A DNA stretch of 64,000 bases from Leptoclinus maculatus (GCA_032191485.1 JAVDOI010000019.1:13326202-13390201), one strand, 5' to 3'. Counted from the first letter of the stretch, positions 1-10,766 are shown. A program made the numbers and translations. The notes: generated from the sequence alone by a model not told the origin.

Positions 1-439
1 AGCCTCTAATCAGTTTGTAATTAATGCCGTGGAGTTTCTCTCTCTCTCTCCGCCTGCTGTTTCCAGTAAACCGCGGCATTAAAGCCACTGCCTTTATATG
101 CTCTTTACCGAGGTTATTAACGTGTCATTGTGGACTCAATCTGAAAACTAACTGCACATTTGACTTGTTTGCCAATGCAGGAAATATTTGAGCATTTTCC
201 ACCACACAGGCTACGCGTTGTCATTAGTATTTGAGTACAGTAACACACCTAATGAGATAACATTAAGGAGAATATAGTATACAATCTGTAAAGTGCCTTA
301 TATTAACCATTTAAATACATACATGCATCAAAATACATACAGAACATACTGCATTAGTTCTTCAGAATCATTTCACTTCTTCTAGTGTCATCATTTCTCC
401 AATACTCCCTGATTTATGACCAAATACATGGCGTTCCCT
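1..439. other. Unique sequence, no feature seen
   Basis: A (TC)7 run lies at 37-50. The remainder is A+T-rich unique DNA with no open frame of note and no repeat structure. Confidence 0.6.
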
Positions 440-830
440 GCAGCCTCACCGAGCCCCCTTCTAGTTCACCAGCATGTGTACTCTCACGCCACTCTCTGTG
501 CTCAACTCGCTCTTCTTTGGTTCTCCGTGAGCTAAAGTCTCGATAGCTAGCGAGCTGAGCCGATGCCAGGAGGCGGAGTTAAAACACTGCAGACCACCGA
601 TTGGTCCGATAGAAACGTCTCATGGGACGTCCTGCACGAACCCGACATTTCAAAAGAACCAAGCTACCGTCAATAAGCGACCACACATTTTCTAATTGCC
701 TCCAAATGCACCGGGTCAGTTTGAAGACTGGCTGACCCCAATATGAAAAAAATCAATGTCAGTAACGAGAAGTCGTGCAGAAGTTGACATTTGAGGATTC
801 AAAACTCACAAACGCACGCGAGGAGAAAGG
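440..830. repeat. Possible dispersed repeat (transposon-derived)
   Basis: The segment has a mixed G+C texture unlike its A+T-rich surroundings. It includes a CCGATTGGTCCGA stretch near 597 and a CTACCGTCAATAAGC stretch near 664 that resemble non-autonomous DNA transposon remnants I associate with fish genomes. I see no clear terminal inverted repeats or target-site duplication. It could equally be unique DNA. Confidence 0.3.
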
Positions 831-1144
831 GATCTTTGATCCGTTTGGGCCAATGAGACACTCACCACATTTCCAAGTGCTGCTTTAATCATTCATCCCA
901 TTAGTTAAAAAGTAAGGTATGAAGAGTTAAGTATTCACCCGAGGCCAGCGCCGTGCAAGCTCAGAACTACAAAAGTCAATATTCATCTTCATAAGGAGTT
1001 CAAAGTAGGAGCCCACAATAGCTCTGAGCAAAAGAAAGGAACGTCTACGCTGCACAAGCTTACACATGCTCCCTCCGTCTCCTCTGCTGCCATTCAGTCA
1101 GTCAGTCAGTCTGTGGATAAGGATCTGGATGAGCTCAGGTGATT

Positions 1145-1250
1145 ACACTCTTTAGGCCAATGCTAATTGCGAGGTCTCTGCTCTAAGTACTGTAAAAGTA
1201 TTAATTAAAGCCAACCATTAATCAAGGCCTTTGGCAGCCGAGCCGCGAGG
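1145..1250. promoter_or_regulatory. CNE-like block
   Basis: The block runs from GGCCAATGCTAATTGCG to a TTAATTAAAG core at 1201-1210, followed by CCATTAATCAAGG. Several homeodomain-type TAAT cores and one CCAAT lie within about 100 bp, immediately before a GGA array. Confidence 0.35.
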
Positions 1251-1260
1251 AAGACAGCGA

Positions 1261-1294
1261 GGAGGAGGAGGAGGAGGAGGAGGAGGAGGAGGAG
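1261..1294 (+). repeat. (GGA)11 microsatellite
   Basis: Perfect trinucleotide purine array. The purine strand is the + strand. Confidence 0.95.
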
Positions 1295-1299
1295 GGATC

Positions 1300-1960
1300 G
1301 AGGAAAGAGAAGATTTTCTTTCCTCAGAGCGGGTGGAGACTCTGCTGATCGTCACTTCCTCTGAGTGCATGTGGGTGGAGGTGTGATCAGAAAGTGTTCC
1401 AGTGCCTCGCGGAGGGAGGAGCCGGCGGGGTCAAAGGGTCACGAGTGGCGCCTGCATCTGCAACAGGTGACTTCCATCTGTGCTACCCACACGTCAACGC
1501 TGTTCAATCACACAAGCACTGAGCGATAGCAGTACTGCTGTCACTTCTACTCTTTGATGCCGGCGCTGACACAATACCTCAGTTTCAGTACAGATACCAA
1601 ACAATACTTTTGCTTTAGTATTACTTACTTATGTTTTATACCATCTTTGTCTCCGCCGATGACCGAACTAGCTGCTGTATCTTGAACTTAGAGTAACACA
1701 GAGAGTATTAACTATTATAAGAGAGAAAAGGAGTTGTTCATAATTACCTCTCAGAGCTCAGAGTTCACGTTAACGGTCATCTGTTGATTCATTTTGCTCT
1801 TTATTTTCTTAACTTCAGCTCCAGTGACTTCATGAATACGTCCTGTTTGTTCTTCAGGAAGAGGTTCAGCGCTGCAGCCTCCATGAGGCCGCTATGATTT
1901 GACCAAACAGAGTCGTGTTTGGACATGGAACATATTCATATTCCCGGCAGTATTCACAAG
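1300..1960. other. Unique sequence, no feature seen
   Basis: Ordinary unique DNA without long repeats. 'CAGTTTCAGTACAGATACC' near 1580 and a run of AGAG near 1720 are unremarkable. Confidence 0.5.
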
Positions 1961-1961
1961 T

Positions 1962-1980
1962 CCCCCCCCCCCCCCCCCCC
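1962..1980 (+). repeat. C19 homopolymer
   Basis: Uninterrupted cytosine run. It accounts for the proline-rich start of the open frame at 1919-2206, which I do not accept as a gene. Homopolymer length is unreliable in sequencing. Confidence 0.9.
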
Positions 1981-2416
1981 AGACTTAAAAGTTAAAATTA
2001 TACACTGCTTCTTATTAAAAGCTCAGATTATTGCCCTGAGCCTTAATTTATACATATGCATGTGTTTAAGCTGTAAATATGCAGACGGACGGTGCAGGGA
2101 GAGCAGCGCTGGAATCCTATTACGTCCTACCTGTTCTCCGTGCAGCAGTAAGCCCTCCGACTCCCCGCAGAACGGGACTGCAGAGACAAAAGGCATCAAG
2201 TGCTAAACGCCGGAGGTGATTTTAATCACACGCTCTCGACAGAAAGAAAGAGCGAAGAGAAAAAATAACATCTGAAAACCAATTCATCGAACAAAGGCCG
2301 GAGTGTTCCCTCGTGGCGGGATCGAAGAGGAAGAGCTGACGGAGGAATGGAAGCGGAGGAAGAGGGTGTTATCGTGGGGTTGAGTCGGCGAACTGAAGGT
2401 TGGGGTTCAGAGAGGA
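1981..2416. other. Unique sequence, no feature seen
   Basis: Unique DNA of mixed composition, turning purine-rich at 2330-2416 just before the G14 tract. Confidence 0.5.
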
Positions 2417-2643
2417 GGGGGGGGGGGGGGTGGAAACCCCCTTCTACTCAGCCAGGATATTCCATTTCTATCTCTTTCTCCACATCTCGTCCGTGAAGCA
2501 TCATTTTCATGTCTGTTCTCACTTCTCTCTTCTTTCCCGTCGTTTACAAAATGGCTGCTGAGGGTTAGAGGATGATGCTCAATTTGTAGAGCGTCTAAAA
2601 TGTTAAAGAGGCCGTGAGAGACAGGGAGGGTGGGGGGGGGGGG
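2417..2643 (+). repeat. G14 and G12 homopolymers
   Basis: Two guanine runs, 2417-2430 and 2632-2643, are separated by about 200 bp of unique pyrimidine-leaning DNA. The second continues as GGGCGGGGG. Confidence 0.9.
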
Positions 2644-2649
2644 CGGGGG

Positions 2650-2860
2650 TCAGCGCTCGGGTTTCCCTAATGGCTGCGCAGGGGATCGGCCCCTGTTCTG
2701 ATTGCCCCCCCCCCCCCCCCGTTAAATGATTTTCTGGGCTCGGGGCCCAGCCAGGTCCCCGTCGAGTCTTTGTCCCGTGACAGACGGACAAAACGGGGCA
2801 CAGAGGAGGAAGCGCTGTCCAGATAGGACGGCTAATGAAAGGGGAAACGGACACGTCGGA
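2650..2860. promoter_or_regulatory. CNE-like block interrupted by C16
   Basis: Unique, fairly CpG-containing sequence with TAAT cores at 2668 and 2833. A C16 homopolymer at 2705-2720 sits in the middle, as if inserted into an otherwise compact element. Confidence 0.3.
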
Positions 2861-3431
2861 CGCTGACGCACTTCAGCGGCTCAGACAGTGAGAGGGGCTG
2901 TGCTGCCCGGCCTGAAGCGCACAGTCAGCTAAAAGCTTTACACAGATTGATGCTGTTGGTCAAAGAGACAACATCGCTTCAGTTTAGGATCCTGGAAAGC
3001 AAAAGAACGGTTAAAGTAGGAAAGTAAAACTAATCCACATGAACCCTTTGAGGCTTTAAGGTTAAGTTTTGTTACCGGTCCTGAATCTGACTTTTTAAAC
3101 TGTTGTTTTCAGAGAATAAGCCATCAGGGAGACGGCATCTTGGGTTTTGGGAATGTGCAAAGTGCAACGCTGGATTACAGCAGGCGACTGTGCCGGTGCC
3201 CCGGAGCCTTAAGTCCCCTTCTTTTATTGGGCACCTGTTGTTTTACGGTAATTTGATTCACTCGGTTATGTGCAACGTTTGAAGCAAAGTATCAACTGAA
3301 ATGATAAGGGCCTTAAAAAAACAGCTTAACACCCCATTCTAGCTTCAACACGTTAAACATTCAACAACATGTATCCACATGCAAAGCTCTGTGTCAGATT
3401 TACATATTACTACAAACAAGGAGGTCAACAG
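2861..3431. other. Unique sequence, no feature seen
   Basis: No repeats longer than a few bases. No open frame with a protein-like composition. Confidence 0.5.
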
Positions 3432-3443
3432 GCCCCCTAGTGG
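3432..3443 (-). promoter_or_regulatory. Candidate CTCF core site
   Basis: GCCCCCTAGTGG on the + strand, read on the - strand as CCACTAGGGGGC, agrees with the central part of the vertebrate CTCF motif. A single core match is weak evidence. Fish short interspersed repeats can carry similar strings, and occupancy is unknown. Confidence 0.35.
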
Positions 3444-4020
3444 ATTAACCAGGCCAGGGGGGTGATGGGGGTTTGTCCTTATTTAGGGACATATTTCAGC
3501 CCAAATAATCTAAAAACAGATTAATATTACAAGATGCAGACCTGCTATAATCAACATGAGAGCTTTTCCTTGATGGGCTGAGAAATAAAGTCATAAAACC
3601 AACTATAATGCACATGTATCCCTTTAAGATGCACTGCAAAGAACACGTGGTGGATTGCATGTTTTCAGTGTGTTGAGAGTGTAATAAGAAGCTGACGGTT
3701 CCTTTATTCTCAAACAAATAGAGCAGCGAGTGAGAGCCGGTAGAATGAGAGATGATGTCTTTGATAAACACACACTGACTTCCTTCAGCCATGGATGCTG
3801 GCGGATGGAGGGGAAGTTGCACTAATGTTCATGGTCAGAACTTTTAAAAAAAACGAAGACAATTACTTCCAGCAGCCCGGCGATAGACATGCTGAAATTC
3901 AGCCCCCCCCCCCCCCTTGAAACCAAAATCTCATTAATCTCGTTTAATGTGCGATTTAGCTGAAATGTAGGTTGTCTGTGGGTCCATGAAAGGCGTCTGT
4001 ACGGTGATTGTAGTGCAGCT
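3444..4020. other. Unique sequence with a C14 run
   Basis: A C14 homopolymer lies at 3903-3916. A reverse-strand open frame of 108 codons at 3496-3822 has no recognisable content and no splice context. Nothing else is evident. Confidence 0.5.
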
Positions 4021-4069
4021 GAGGAGGAGGAGGAGGAGGAGGAGGAGGAGGAGGAGGAGGAGGAGGAGG
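4021..4069 (+). repeat. (GAG)16 microsatellite
   Basis: Perfect purine trinucleotide array, the longest GGA-type array in the window. It can form triplex DNA on the purine strand. Confidence 0.95.
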
Positions 4070-4469
4070 TCCGTTAGTGAGGCAGTTCAGCGCAGGCAGA
4101 TGAAGGTGCATTAACGCTTTCTTTTTTTTTTTTCATTACTGTTTAACTTCTCCACGCTCTTTCACAATCCCCCCCTTCTTCTTTTTTTTTTTTAACAAGG
4201 TCAACGTAAAATTAACTTGAAATGTAAACCTCCTCCAGCAATCACTCCTCTCAATTTCGGAAAATGTCTTTAATGCCGGGAAAAATGGTGGGAGTGGAGA
4301 GAGAGCGGAGAGAGACCCTCGCAGACCTACTTTCTTTTTTTCCACAAAAATCATACAATTCATAATGTTGATAATGTGAGAGAGTCCTCACTTAATTAAA
4401 CTTGTGCACGCGGTGCAAAGTTTAAAAAGGGAGAAGGAGAAATTGCACTTATGTCATGCCGTGAAAGTG

Positions 4470-4760
4470 GGCAAATTATCAAATACAAATTAATTAGTGT
4501 TTTTGAATCCGTGTTCGGAGCAATGAATTGCGTTTAGAAAATTAAAAAGATACGGCTGGCTCCTCACTGCGGCTCTGTGAGGATATCGGTTATTACTGGG
4601 AAAGTTCAAAAAAGAATACTGCATAAACAGGGCTGCTCTAATTTTATACATTAATATATTGAAATGATTTTCATGCAGTTACACCCTGGGACAACACTCC
4701 GACACATTCTAATTAATATAAATATGGAAATGGGGACGAGTGACGGAGATAGACATCACG
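4470..4760. promoter_or_regulatory. CNE-like block, homeodomain-rich
   Basis: CAAATTAATTAG at 4486-4497 and CTAATTAATATAAAT starting at 4709 give two strong homeodomain-type sites. Between them lies uninterrupted unique DNA with GCAATGAATTGCG near 4520. There is no repeat content, and composition differs from the T-rich DNA just upstream. Confidence 0.4.
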
Positions 4761-4863
4761 CTCGGCGTCGCCCAAAGGTTACGCGCCCGTTATCGCCGTT
4801 ACATGAACCTTACTTCAGGGAGTGTTCTTTGGGTCAGGCGGGGCCTTTCAGGTCAACACAAAG

Positions 4864-4890
4864 CATTGTGGGTAATCGCCGCTCACAATG
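4864..4890. promoter_or_regulatory. Inverted SOX-like pair
   Basis: CATTGTG at 4864-4870 and CACAATG at 4884-4890 form an exact 7-bp inverted repeat around GGTAATCGCCGCT. The arms contain the ACAAT core bound by SOX factors, and the centre contains a TAATC core. A dimeric SOX site is an inference from spacing and orientation. Confidence 0.3.
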
Positions 4891-4999
4891 ACACAGTGAC
4901 ATGAGTCCCAGTGGCTACTTCCACCTCGAAAAACCACACTGGGGTTATTTTTTTTGCTGCTCCAACAGTGAAAAAGCTAAAAGTGATACGTCTATCATC

Positions 5000-5560
5000 T
5001 TTGACATTTCACTCAGGAATTTGAATATGAATGCGATCAAAAGCAAACGCTTCCCTTTTCCGAGCCAGTGTTCGGGGGGCTTCCCTCATGAAAGGTGAGG
5101 ATGTGTGGCGGGTTTTACCGCTCCGCCGTCTTCGCCTAAAGAGGCGGACGCGCCGCACTCTGCCCACTCCTAACGACTCCAGAGCCTTATCGGGCCCTCT
5201 GCATTGAATTCTCCTTCAGACATCTTGTTCATTAAATCCTTTCATACGCTCCTCTGCCGTCCCACCGTCTGTCTCCACATTCTGTTTGCTTCTCAGAAGT
5301 TTAAGGTTTTGTGCGCGAGCTCGCCTCGCACCTACCGGCGCCATTATGCGGCCCTGAATGGCGGACGTGGTTTTTGGGCTGAGCGAGCGGCGGAAGGTGG
5401 CCTCGCGACGGAGAAGCGTCGAGTTAATTAACGGCACGTCGGAGAAGCAGACATAATAGTACACCTCGGAAAAAGACTTGACATTGAGATGGACGGATAA
5501 GTCATTAATTGGTTTTCTTATTGGTACAATGGCTGCGCGGCAGAAAGGAAGAAGGTCAGG
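5000..5560. promoter_or_regulatory. CNE-like, CpG-rich block
   Basis: About 20 CpG dinucleotides fall between 5310 and 5445, well above the surrounding DNA. A perfect TTAATTAA palindrome sits at 5424-5431. The CpG-rich part is only about 150 bp, too short for a formal CpG island. Open frames on both strands here are chance consequences of the G+C content. Confidence 0.35.
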
Positions 5561-5639
5561 GCGACTTTGACAGGGACCACAACTATATTATGCGCGTGAG
5601 TGCCGGAGTATGAAAAGGGGGGACGACGGATGCAAAGTC

Positions 5640-5990
5640 GATGGGAGATAAAAGGGGAAGCTGTGAAACAAAGTAATTACACCTGAGATGTAGGTCCGGG
5701 CCGCCGCATGGTGATGCAGGTCAGGCCAGACCGGCTCCACAATCTCTCCAACCTGCGACACACTAGATCTGTCTTTACCCAACCTGGGCCTGCTTGCTCT
5801 CCCTCCCTCCCCTCCTCTCCCCTCCTCTCCTCATGGGGTGGGGGGGGGTGGAGTGCGGTGGCACCCATCTGAAACGCATATAATTCCAGAGCCGAGATGA
5901 ATGCAGGCGATAGGGCGAGGAGGGGGAATACGGCGAGATAATTACGGGTGATACTCGTGATTGTGAACGCGGCGGTGTGAAAAGGTGGGC
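5640..5990. promoter_or_regulatory. CNE-like block with two TAATTAC sites
   Basis: TAATTAC occurs at 5674-5680 and again at 5939-5945. The first is followed by ACCTGAG and the second by GGGTGATACTCGTGATTG. A pyrimidine-rich stretch with a G run at 5790-5850 separates the two halves. Confidence 0.35.
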
Positions 5991-6143
5991 CCGAAAGATA
6001 AAACACTCATCAGAGAGGCGGGCGAGAGAGTGCTGGATAAACAAACGCAGGGAGAGGTGGAACAAGAGAGGGAAGGAGGGAGAGATAGGAGGAGGAGAAT
6101 GGCAAGGTTAAAGGCAGTGAAATTAAGGTTATGCCGTGCACAC

Positions 6144-6163
6144 GGGGGGGGGGGGGGGGGGGG
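6144..6163 (+). repeat. G20 homopolymer
   Basis: Uninterrupted guanine run responsible for the GGGG-containing frames around it. Confidence 0.9.
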
Positions 6164-6199
6164 ATTCAGATAGTATTAAAAACAGCCGGGGTGAGAGGA

Positions 6200-6440
6200 A
6201 TGCGTGGTGTCGAGTCTGCTGAATCAAGCGGGGTCAACGTGGGTCTATCTCCTGCACAATCTGCAAGCAGTCTGGATTTTTTTAATTCACGGGATTCGTT
6301 TTATTCCTCACATCCAAAGTGATGACTGGTTTCATTTTCAACGTCCTGACGGGACATTTGCATATTCCGACGGTTTAATCAAAGTTATTGGCTTGAAGAG
6401 AATTCATCTGAAAAAAGAGATAACGCGACAGGGGCACGAG
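6200..6440. promoter_or_regulatory. CNE-like block with POU octamer
   Basis: A perfect octamer ATTTGCAT lies at 6356-6363 (POU-domain factor site), followed by GGTTTAATCAAAG. The whole stretch is unique. The block ends where an (AG)n array begins. Confidence 0.4.
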
Positions 6441-6443
6441 TGA

Positions 6444-6469
6444 AGAGAGAGAGAGAGAGAGAGAGAGAG
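6444..6469 (+). repeat. (AG)13 microsatellite
   Basis: Perfect dinucleotide purine array. Confidence 0.95.
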
Positions 6470-6631
6470 GAAAGCGTTGCGTTCTCTGCAACAGTTTGAT
6501 GTTCCGTCTGCACGTCTTTCTGGTGGGGAGCTGTTGAGGCAGCGCTGCAGGAGATAAGAGCGGTTCAGAGCCGTGGCCTTGTTCGAGGCGGCGTCCGTGT
6601 CCACTCGTACAGGTGTACATGCATGTGGCCA

Positions 6632-6658
6632 CAGCAGCAGCAGCAGCAGCAGCAGCAG
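6632..6658 (+). repeat. (CAG)9 microsatellite
   Basis: Nine perfect CAG units. Frames through it give poly-Ser or poly-Ala, but flanking codons show no gene, so it is not a polyglutamine exon. Confidence 0.93.
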
Positions 6659-6659
6659 C

Positions 6660-6884
6660 GATTTTTATCATCCGCCGCTTTCTGTCCTTCATTCTCTCCC
6701 TCTCTCTGTCACTGTCTTTTCCTCTTTGGTGCACAGACAGGAGATAAGAGACACAGATAGGGCTTCATGGCGTGAATGATAAGGAGTCACCACTCATGCG
6801 TCCCATCAGGGGGAAAAAAAAACAACACACACACAAAAAAAAAAGAAACACAGCGAAACCCAAATGAAGGCGGCCTTATCGAGG
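6660..6884. other. Unique sequence with A-rich patch
   Basis: A pyrimidine-rich stretch at 6680-6730 is followed by an A-rich patch with AC units at 6812-6850. No other structure is evident. Confidence 0.5.
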
Positions 6885-7080
6885 ACATCTGACACTTAAT
6901 GCAACTCCATTTTGAAGTAATATGTGCTTCGTCGTGGCCCTAATGGATTTGAGATTTCAGGGCTTTTGAGTTTATTGATTCATTTCGTACACTTTGTCCT
7001 CTGAAGGATATTGCTGGCCCCGGCCTGAAATGTGTGCAGATGCAGCCGATACGGTTATTTATGAATGTGGGTTTGTTTTT
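6885..7080. promoter_or_regulatory. CNE-like block
   Basis: Unique sequence from CACTTAATGCAACTCC to GGTTATTTATGAATG, with GCCCTAATGGATTTGAG in the centre. It has no simple repeats and the even composition typical of constrained elements. Confidence 0.38.
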
Positions 7081-7599
7081 TGCTTGTTTTTGAATGCGAC
7101 AAGCTTTCGGCTTCTCACAAAAACAACACGCACAGAAAAAAAGAAATAAAAAAAAATCAGCATCAAGATTAGCTTCTTCTCGTCAGCGATGGTGAAATCG
7201 GGATGCGCTCTTTAGATGCGTTTTGCATGCGAGTGTTTGCACGCGTGTGTGTGTGACCTCTGGACACTTATCTGATCCGTCTTGTTGCGCAACGTTCTCT
7301 TATCGAGATCCGGTGTTGGTTTCGTTCCTTTTTGCGGAGAATTCCAGCGACATGAAAAATCCCCCTTGAGCGAAAAGTAACCGGCGTCATTAAGCCTCTC
7401 AACGGGTTTTATTTGAATTATGATGAAACAAAGTGTTATAGCTACGTACAGAGGATACCAGCAGATACGTTTCCACCGCCCATCAAACATTTGAAGTGAG
7501 ATGGAATCAGCGTCGTCTCCTCGGCTGTAACGTTTCCACTTCTCAGTTCCAGATAAAAAAAAATAAATAAAGAAAGAAAAAGAATTTATCAAACTGTCT
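7081..7599. other. Unique sequence, weakly CNE-like
   Basis: Contains A-rich patches at 7130-7155 and 7553-7580. The 126-codon reverse frame at 7212-7592 is not accepted: its N-terminal part is translated from the A/T-rich patch and no family is recognisable. Confidence 0.45.
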
Positions 7600-7900
7600 T
7601 TAAATAAATGCAGTTGTCACTGGCTCGTGGGCACCGTGGCGGAAGCGTGATGCAGAATTTATTAAAACTCAGCCCCCTCTTTCATCCTTCCTCTGCAAAT
7701 GCATTCATCTTTGTGACGAGTGGAATATGAGTGAGATCCCAATCACGGCTCAAGGTGCTTTATTGAGCCGTTTCAGGTGTTTTTAGGGGAGTCTGTCCGA
7801 CTACAATCAGAAATAAGTAATGGCATCGCCGGGAGATACTCCGCAGCCATTTCATATCGGAAATATACAGGTTATAAATCATCGTTGCTGCTGTTTAAAT
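7600..7900. promoter_or_regulatory. CNE-like block
   Basis: Unique sequence including CAGAATTTATTAAAACTC near 7650, GCAAATGCATTCATC near 7696, and a perfect short hairpin at 7745-7771. No simple repeat interrupts about 300 bp. Confidence 0.38.
7745..7771. repeat. Perfect 9-bp hairpin
   Basis: ACGGCTCAA at 7745-7753 is the exact reverse complement of TTGAGCCGT at 7763-7771, with a 9-base loop. No T-run follows and the stem is too short for a microRNA precursor. It may be a palindromic protein-binding site. Confidence 0.6.
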
Positions 7901-9120
7901 GTTTGATTTCTTCTTTTTCTCACACGTTGACCTTAAAAAGATTGTGGCGTTATTAAAGAAATGCGACACAGGAGCGATGAAAACACATTACGAATGGATA
8001 CAAAGACTTTTCTCTAAAAGAAGAAGTTGTGTGTGACTTTGTGGTGTTTTAAGGTCGAGGCTTTTCATCCCGGATTCTAAAAAAAAGCACTATTATGGAC
8101 CACCGATGTCTTCCTTAAGTGCTTGGCGATGCATGCACCGTTGGCCTACCTGTGTATTTATGTTTGTGCACTCCTCTGGCTTTGTGTGTTTGTATATATC
8201 GTGCACCAGCTCAGTTTAAAACCACTCCATCGGCTTTTCTTTCTTGCTTTTTTTTCCCCCCAGAGTGGAAAACTCAGATACAGATGTGCGCGGCTGCATG
8301 GAAAGGAGACTCAAACCCGTCCAGACATTATCTCCCTCTGATCCGAGGCCTCGAACGGTTGGATAAACAAGTCCCTTTTCCGAATTGTGTTTGGAGAGGG
8401 AATTGTGCCCGCCGTGCTGCCGCTGGGTCCGTGGCTGCAGCTAAGAGAGTCCACTTTGTGCAACACACCAGGCGGATATGAAGAGCAGATGTCCTGTCTG
8501 CTGCCATCCAGCTCCAGACGTAAAGCTGCACACACGTCACTGAAGATGACTGGCTGGAAAGCGGAGCCCCCAAAAAGCTCCTAGAGGTTTTTTTTTTTTT
8601 TGCATGTCTATTTTTGGGAGGTGGGTTTGGCGGTTTTGAAGGGAGAGCTTATTTGTTGCAGGCCCCCATGTTCTGCTGCAGCCAGGAGCAGATTCACAGG
8701 CCTCACACAGCCCCTAGTGTTGGGGTAGCACAGCGTACCTCATGGCTCTACAGTCCGATAGCATCCTAAGGTCAGCCAAGTCTGCTGAAGATCGGTTTCG
8801 ATTACGGCAGTGACATTTCCTAAGAAATACCACCACCCCCCCCCCCCCACCCCCCTTCACTGTGAAAGTTTGTACTTTAGTTTTACCGTTCGGATTCAAC
8901 TTTTTAAAAATGACAGCATTGAAAGAAAACGAGCCTCAACCCAGTTAAGAATCTCTTAGACTTTTATAATTACTGGAGACACCATCTCTTCTTGTGCTTA
9001 ATTAGGAAGCTTTTCTGTCCATTTGTTTTCTTTTGTTTCACAGGACTGTCACCAATCCCCTCAGAGACACCAAAGCTCCATCTCCTTCCATCCCCACATC
9101 CCTCCCTCCCGCTACTCATT
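7901..9120. other. Unique sequence, no gene supported
   Basis: Contains T-rich runs (8588-8600) and a C13 run at 8836-8848. Overlapping frames at 8119-8584 on both strands reflect moderate G+C content. None has a recognisable domain. Confidence 0.5.
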
Positions 9121-9149
9121 TAAACTTTTTATTCTTCTTTTTTTTTTTT

Positions 9150-9360
9150 TTTTAGAATAATGCTGATTTTATCTCGGTCATAATTGCGGTATAATTACGG
9201 GAGGTAATTCTCCCGTGGTGCGTGGCCAGGTCCGCTGCCATAGCGTGAGCGGAATCTGCTTGGAGGTTAAACTCCTGATTTGAAATTGAGAGGCAGAACG
9301 ATGTGGAGGATAGGACAATAGCACAGCATGAGCAGCTAGTTAATGGGGTGCACCAGTGTG
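9150..9360. promoter_or_regulatory. CNE-like block with hairpin
   Basis: Starts after a long T run. GCGGTATAATTACGG precedes an exact 7-bp inverted repeat, ACGGGAG at 9197-9203 and CTCCCGT at 9210-9216, whose 6-base loop GTAATT holds another TAAT core. The rest is unique with GATTTGAAATTGAG near 9276. Confidence 0.38.
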
Positions 9361-9633
9361 TCTGACCTTCAAAACTCAAAGTGCTCGTCCCTTCGTGTTA
9401 GTGTGTAAAAAACACAAAAAAAAAAGACCTCGTTTGCACCCCAACTGCCTCAAAAACAGGCGTTTAATACTCGCAATTTTAGGGCCCTAATGTATTTGTT
9501 GTACATATTTCCATGACAGCGTAAGGCCACAACGTACAGTTGTGAATACTACAAGAAAAGTGAATTTTGGTGAATTTCAACTATTCCTAATTTTGCAGAG
9601 GACCCCCTGGAACCCTGTTAAGGACCCCCTACC

Positions 9634-9635
<2 letters not shown>

Positions 9636-9684
<49 letters not shown>
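9636..9684 (+). repeat. (CA)24 microsatellite
   Basis: Perfect dinucleotide array on the + strand. A GT array of opposite sense follows about 280 bp downstream. Confidence 0.96.
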
Positions 9685-9686
<2 letters not shown>

Positions 9687-9835
9687 AGCTGAATGAGACT
9701 GCACGGTTCAGAAACATGCGGTTGTTGCTTCGGTTGCTTCGGTTGCACGTTTGTGTGAGAGACGGTGGTTACACACAGCACCTTGTTGTCGTGGTGGCCA
9801 GGTGTTCTTCACATGGAAGAAGCTGGAAGAAGGGC

Positions 9836-9850
9836 GGGGGGGGGGGGGGG
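9836..9850 (+). repeat. G15 homopolymer
   Basis: Uninterrupted guanine run after GGGC. Confidence 0.9.
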
Positions 9851-9958
9851 AATGACCACGGAACCAGCACCCAATGGCGCAAAGGAGACTGAGGGTGAAA
9901 ACCACACAAATCGTGTCCATCCAGAGAGATCGGAAAAGTGGTGCAACCGACTCTTAAG

Positions 9959-9961
<3 letters not shown>

Positions 9962-10037
<76 letters not shown>

Positions 10038-10047
10038 TGTGTGTGTC
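9962..10047 (+). repeat. (GT)43 microsatellite, one interruption
   Basis: About 86 bp of GT, perfect until a GG phase break near 10030. It is responsible for the VCVC-type frames. It is complementary to the CA array at 9636-9684, so the two could pair as an inverted repeat. Confidence 0.96.
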
Positions 10048-10294
10048 TCAAAGCAGCTTGCTGTTCATGGAGCTGCCCCTCTTGAATCTTTCTTTGTATC
10101 GGTGCCTTTCTTTCTTCTTAGAGACATATTGTTGATACTCTGTGGTGCCCCCGGAACGGAAAAATTATTCATTCAGAGAGATCAGGGTGAGAAACACTAA
10201 AAGAGTAAAAAATAATCATATTCTGCGAATCTTACAGCATCGTCCTCTCAGTATGACTGATCAGCTCGAGTGTGTGCCATCGGGCTGTGCAGGT

Positions 10295-10295
<1 letters not shown>

Positions 10296-10327
<32 letters not shown>
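10296..10327 (+). repeat. (GT)16 microsatellite
   Basis: Perfect array 250 bp downstream of the longer GT array, same orientation. Confidence 0.95.
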
Positions 10328-10329
<2 letters not shown>

Positions 10330-10766
10330 GAGGTTGTCGGAGAGAAAGTACCAGAGGTAGAGGAAAAGCGAAAGGTGAGTATTCCCCCTCCTGTGTTCTC
10401 TTTGGTTCTAAGAAGCTCTTTGTGATCCCACAGTCGGCTTCGATGAATTATTTTGTTTAGCTCGACGCACAGAGCGAGTCCCCGCCCCCTCAACCACACA
10501 CCGCGTGGCTTTGATCGCACAGCCGCTGTGGGTGATCTGACACCTTTGCAACAAGTCATGAAAACTTCACCCATCAAAACCATCACGATTTGGCCCCCCC
10601 GCCCCCTCAATCAGCACACGTTTGCCCTTTATTAAACAATGAACGTGTGACGTTCTTGAGAATATTCCCACGGCACTATGCACTTGCAGAACGTCTCTGA
10701 ATGGCCAGAGGTTTTCAAACAGTTGGGACTTGTTCAACACTTTTCTCTAACCTACTTTGGGACTTA
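10330..10766. other. Unique sequence, no feature seen
   Basis: Mixed-composition DNA. A C-rich stretch at 10590-10610 and ordinary unique sequence fill the gap between the GT array and the C28 run. Confidence 0.5.

Noticed and set aside
6632..6658. Polyglutamine exon at a CAG array
   Set aside because: The frame giving Gln is not flanked by a plausible coding sequence; other frames give Ser or Ala.
7745..7771. MicroRNA precursor
   Set aside because: The stem is only 9 bp; a precursor needs a stem of roughly 25-30 bp.
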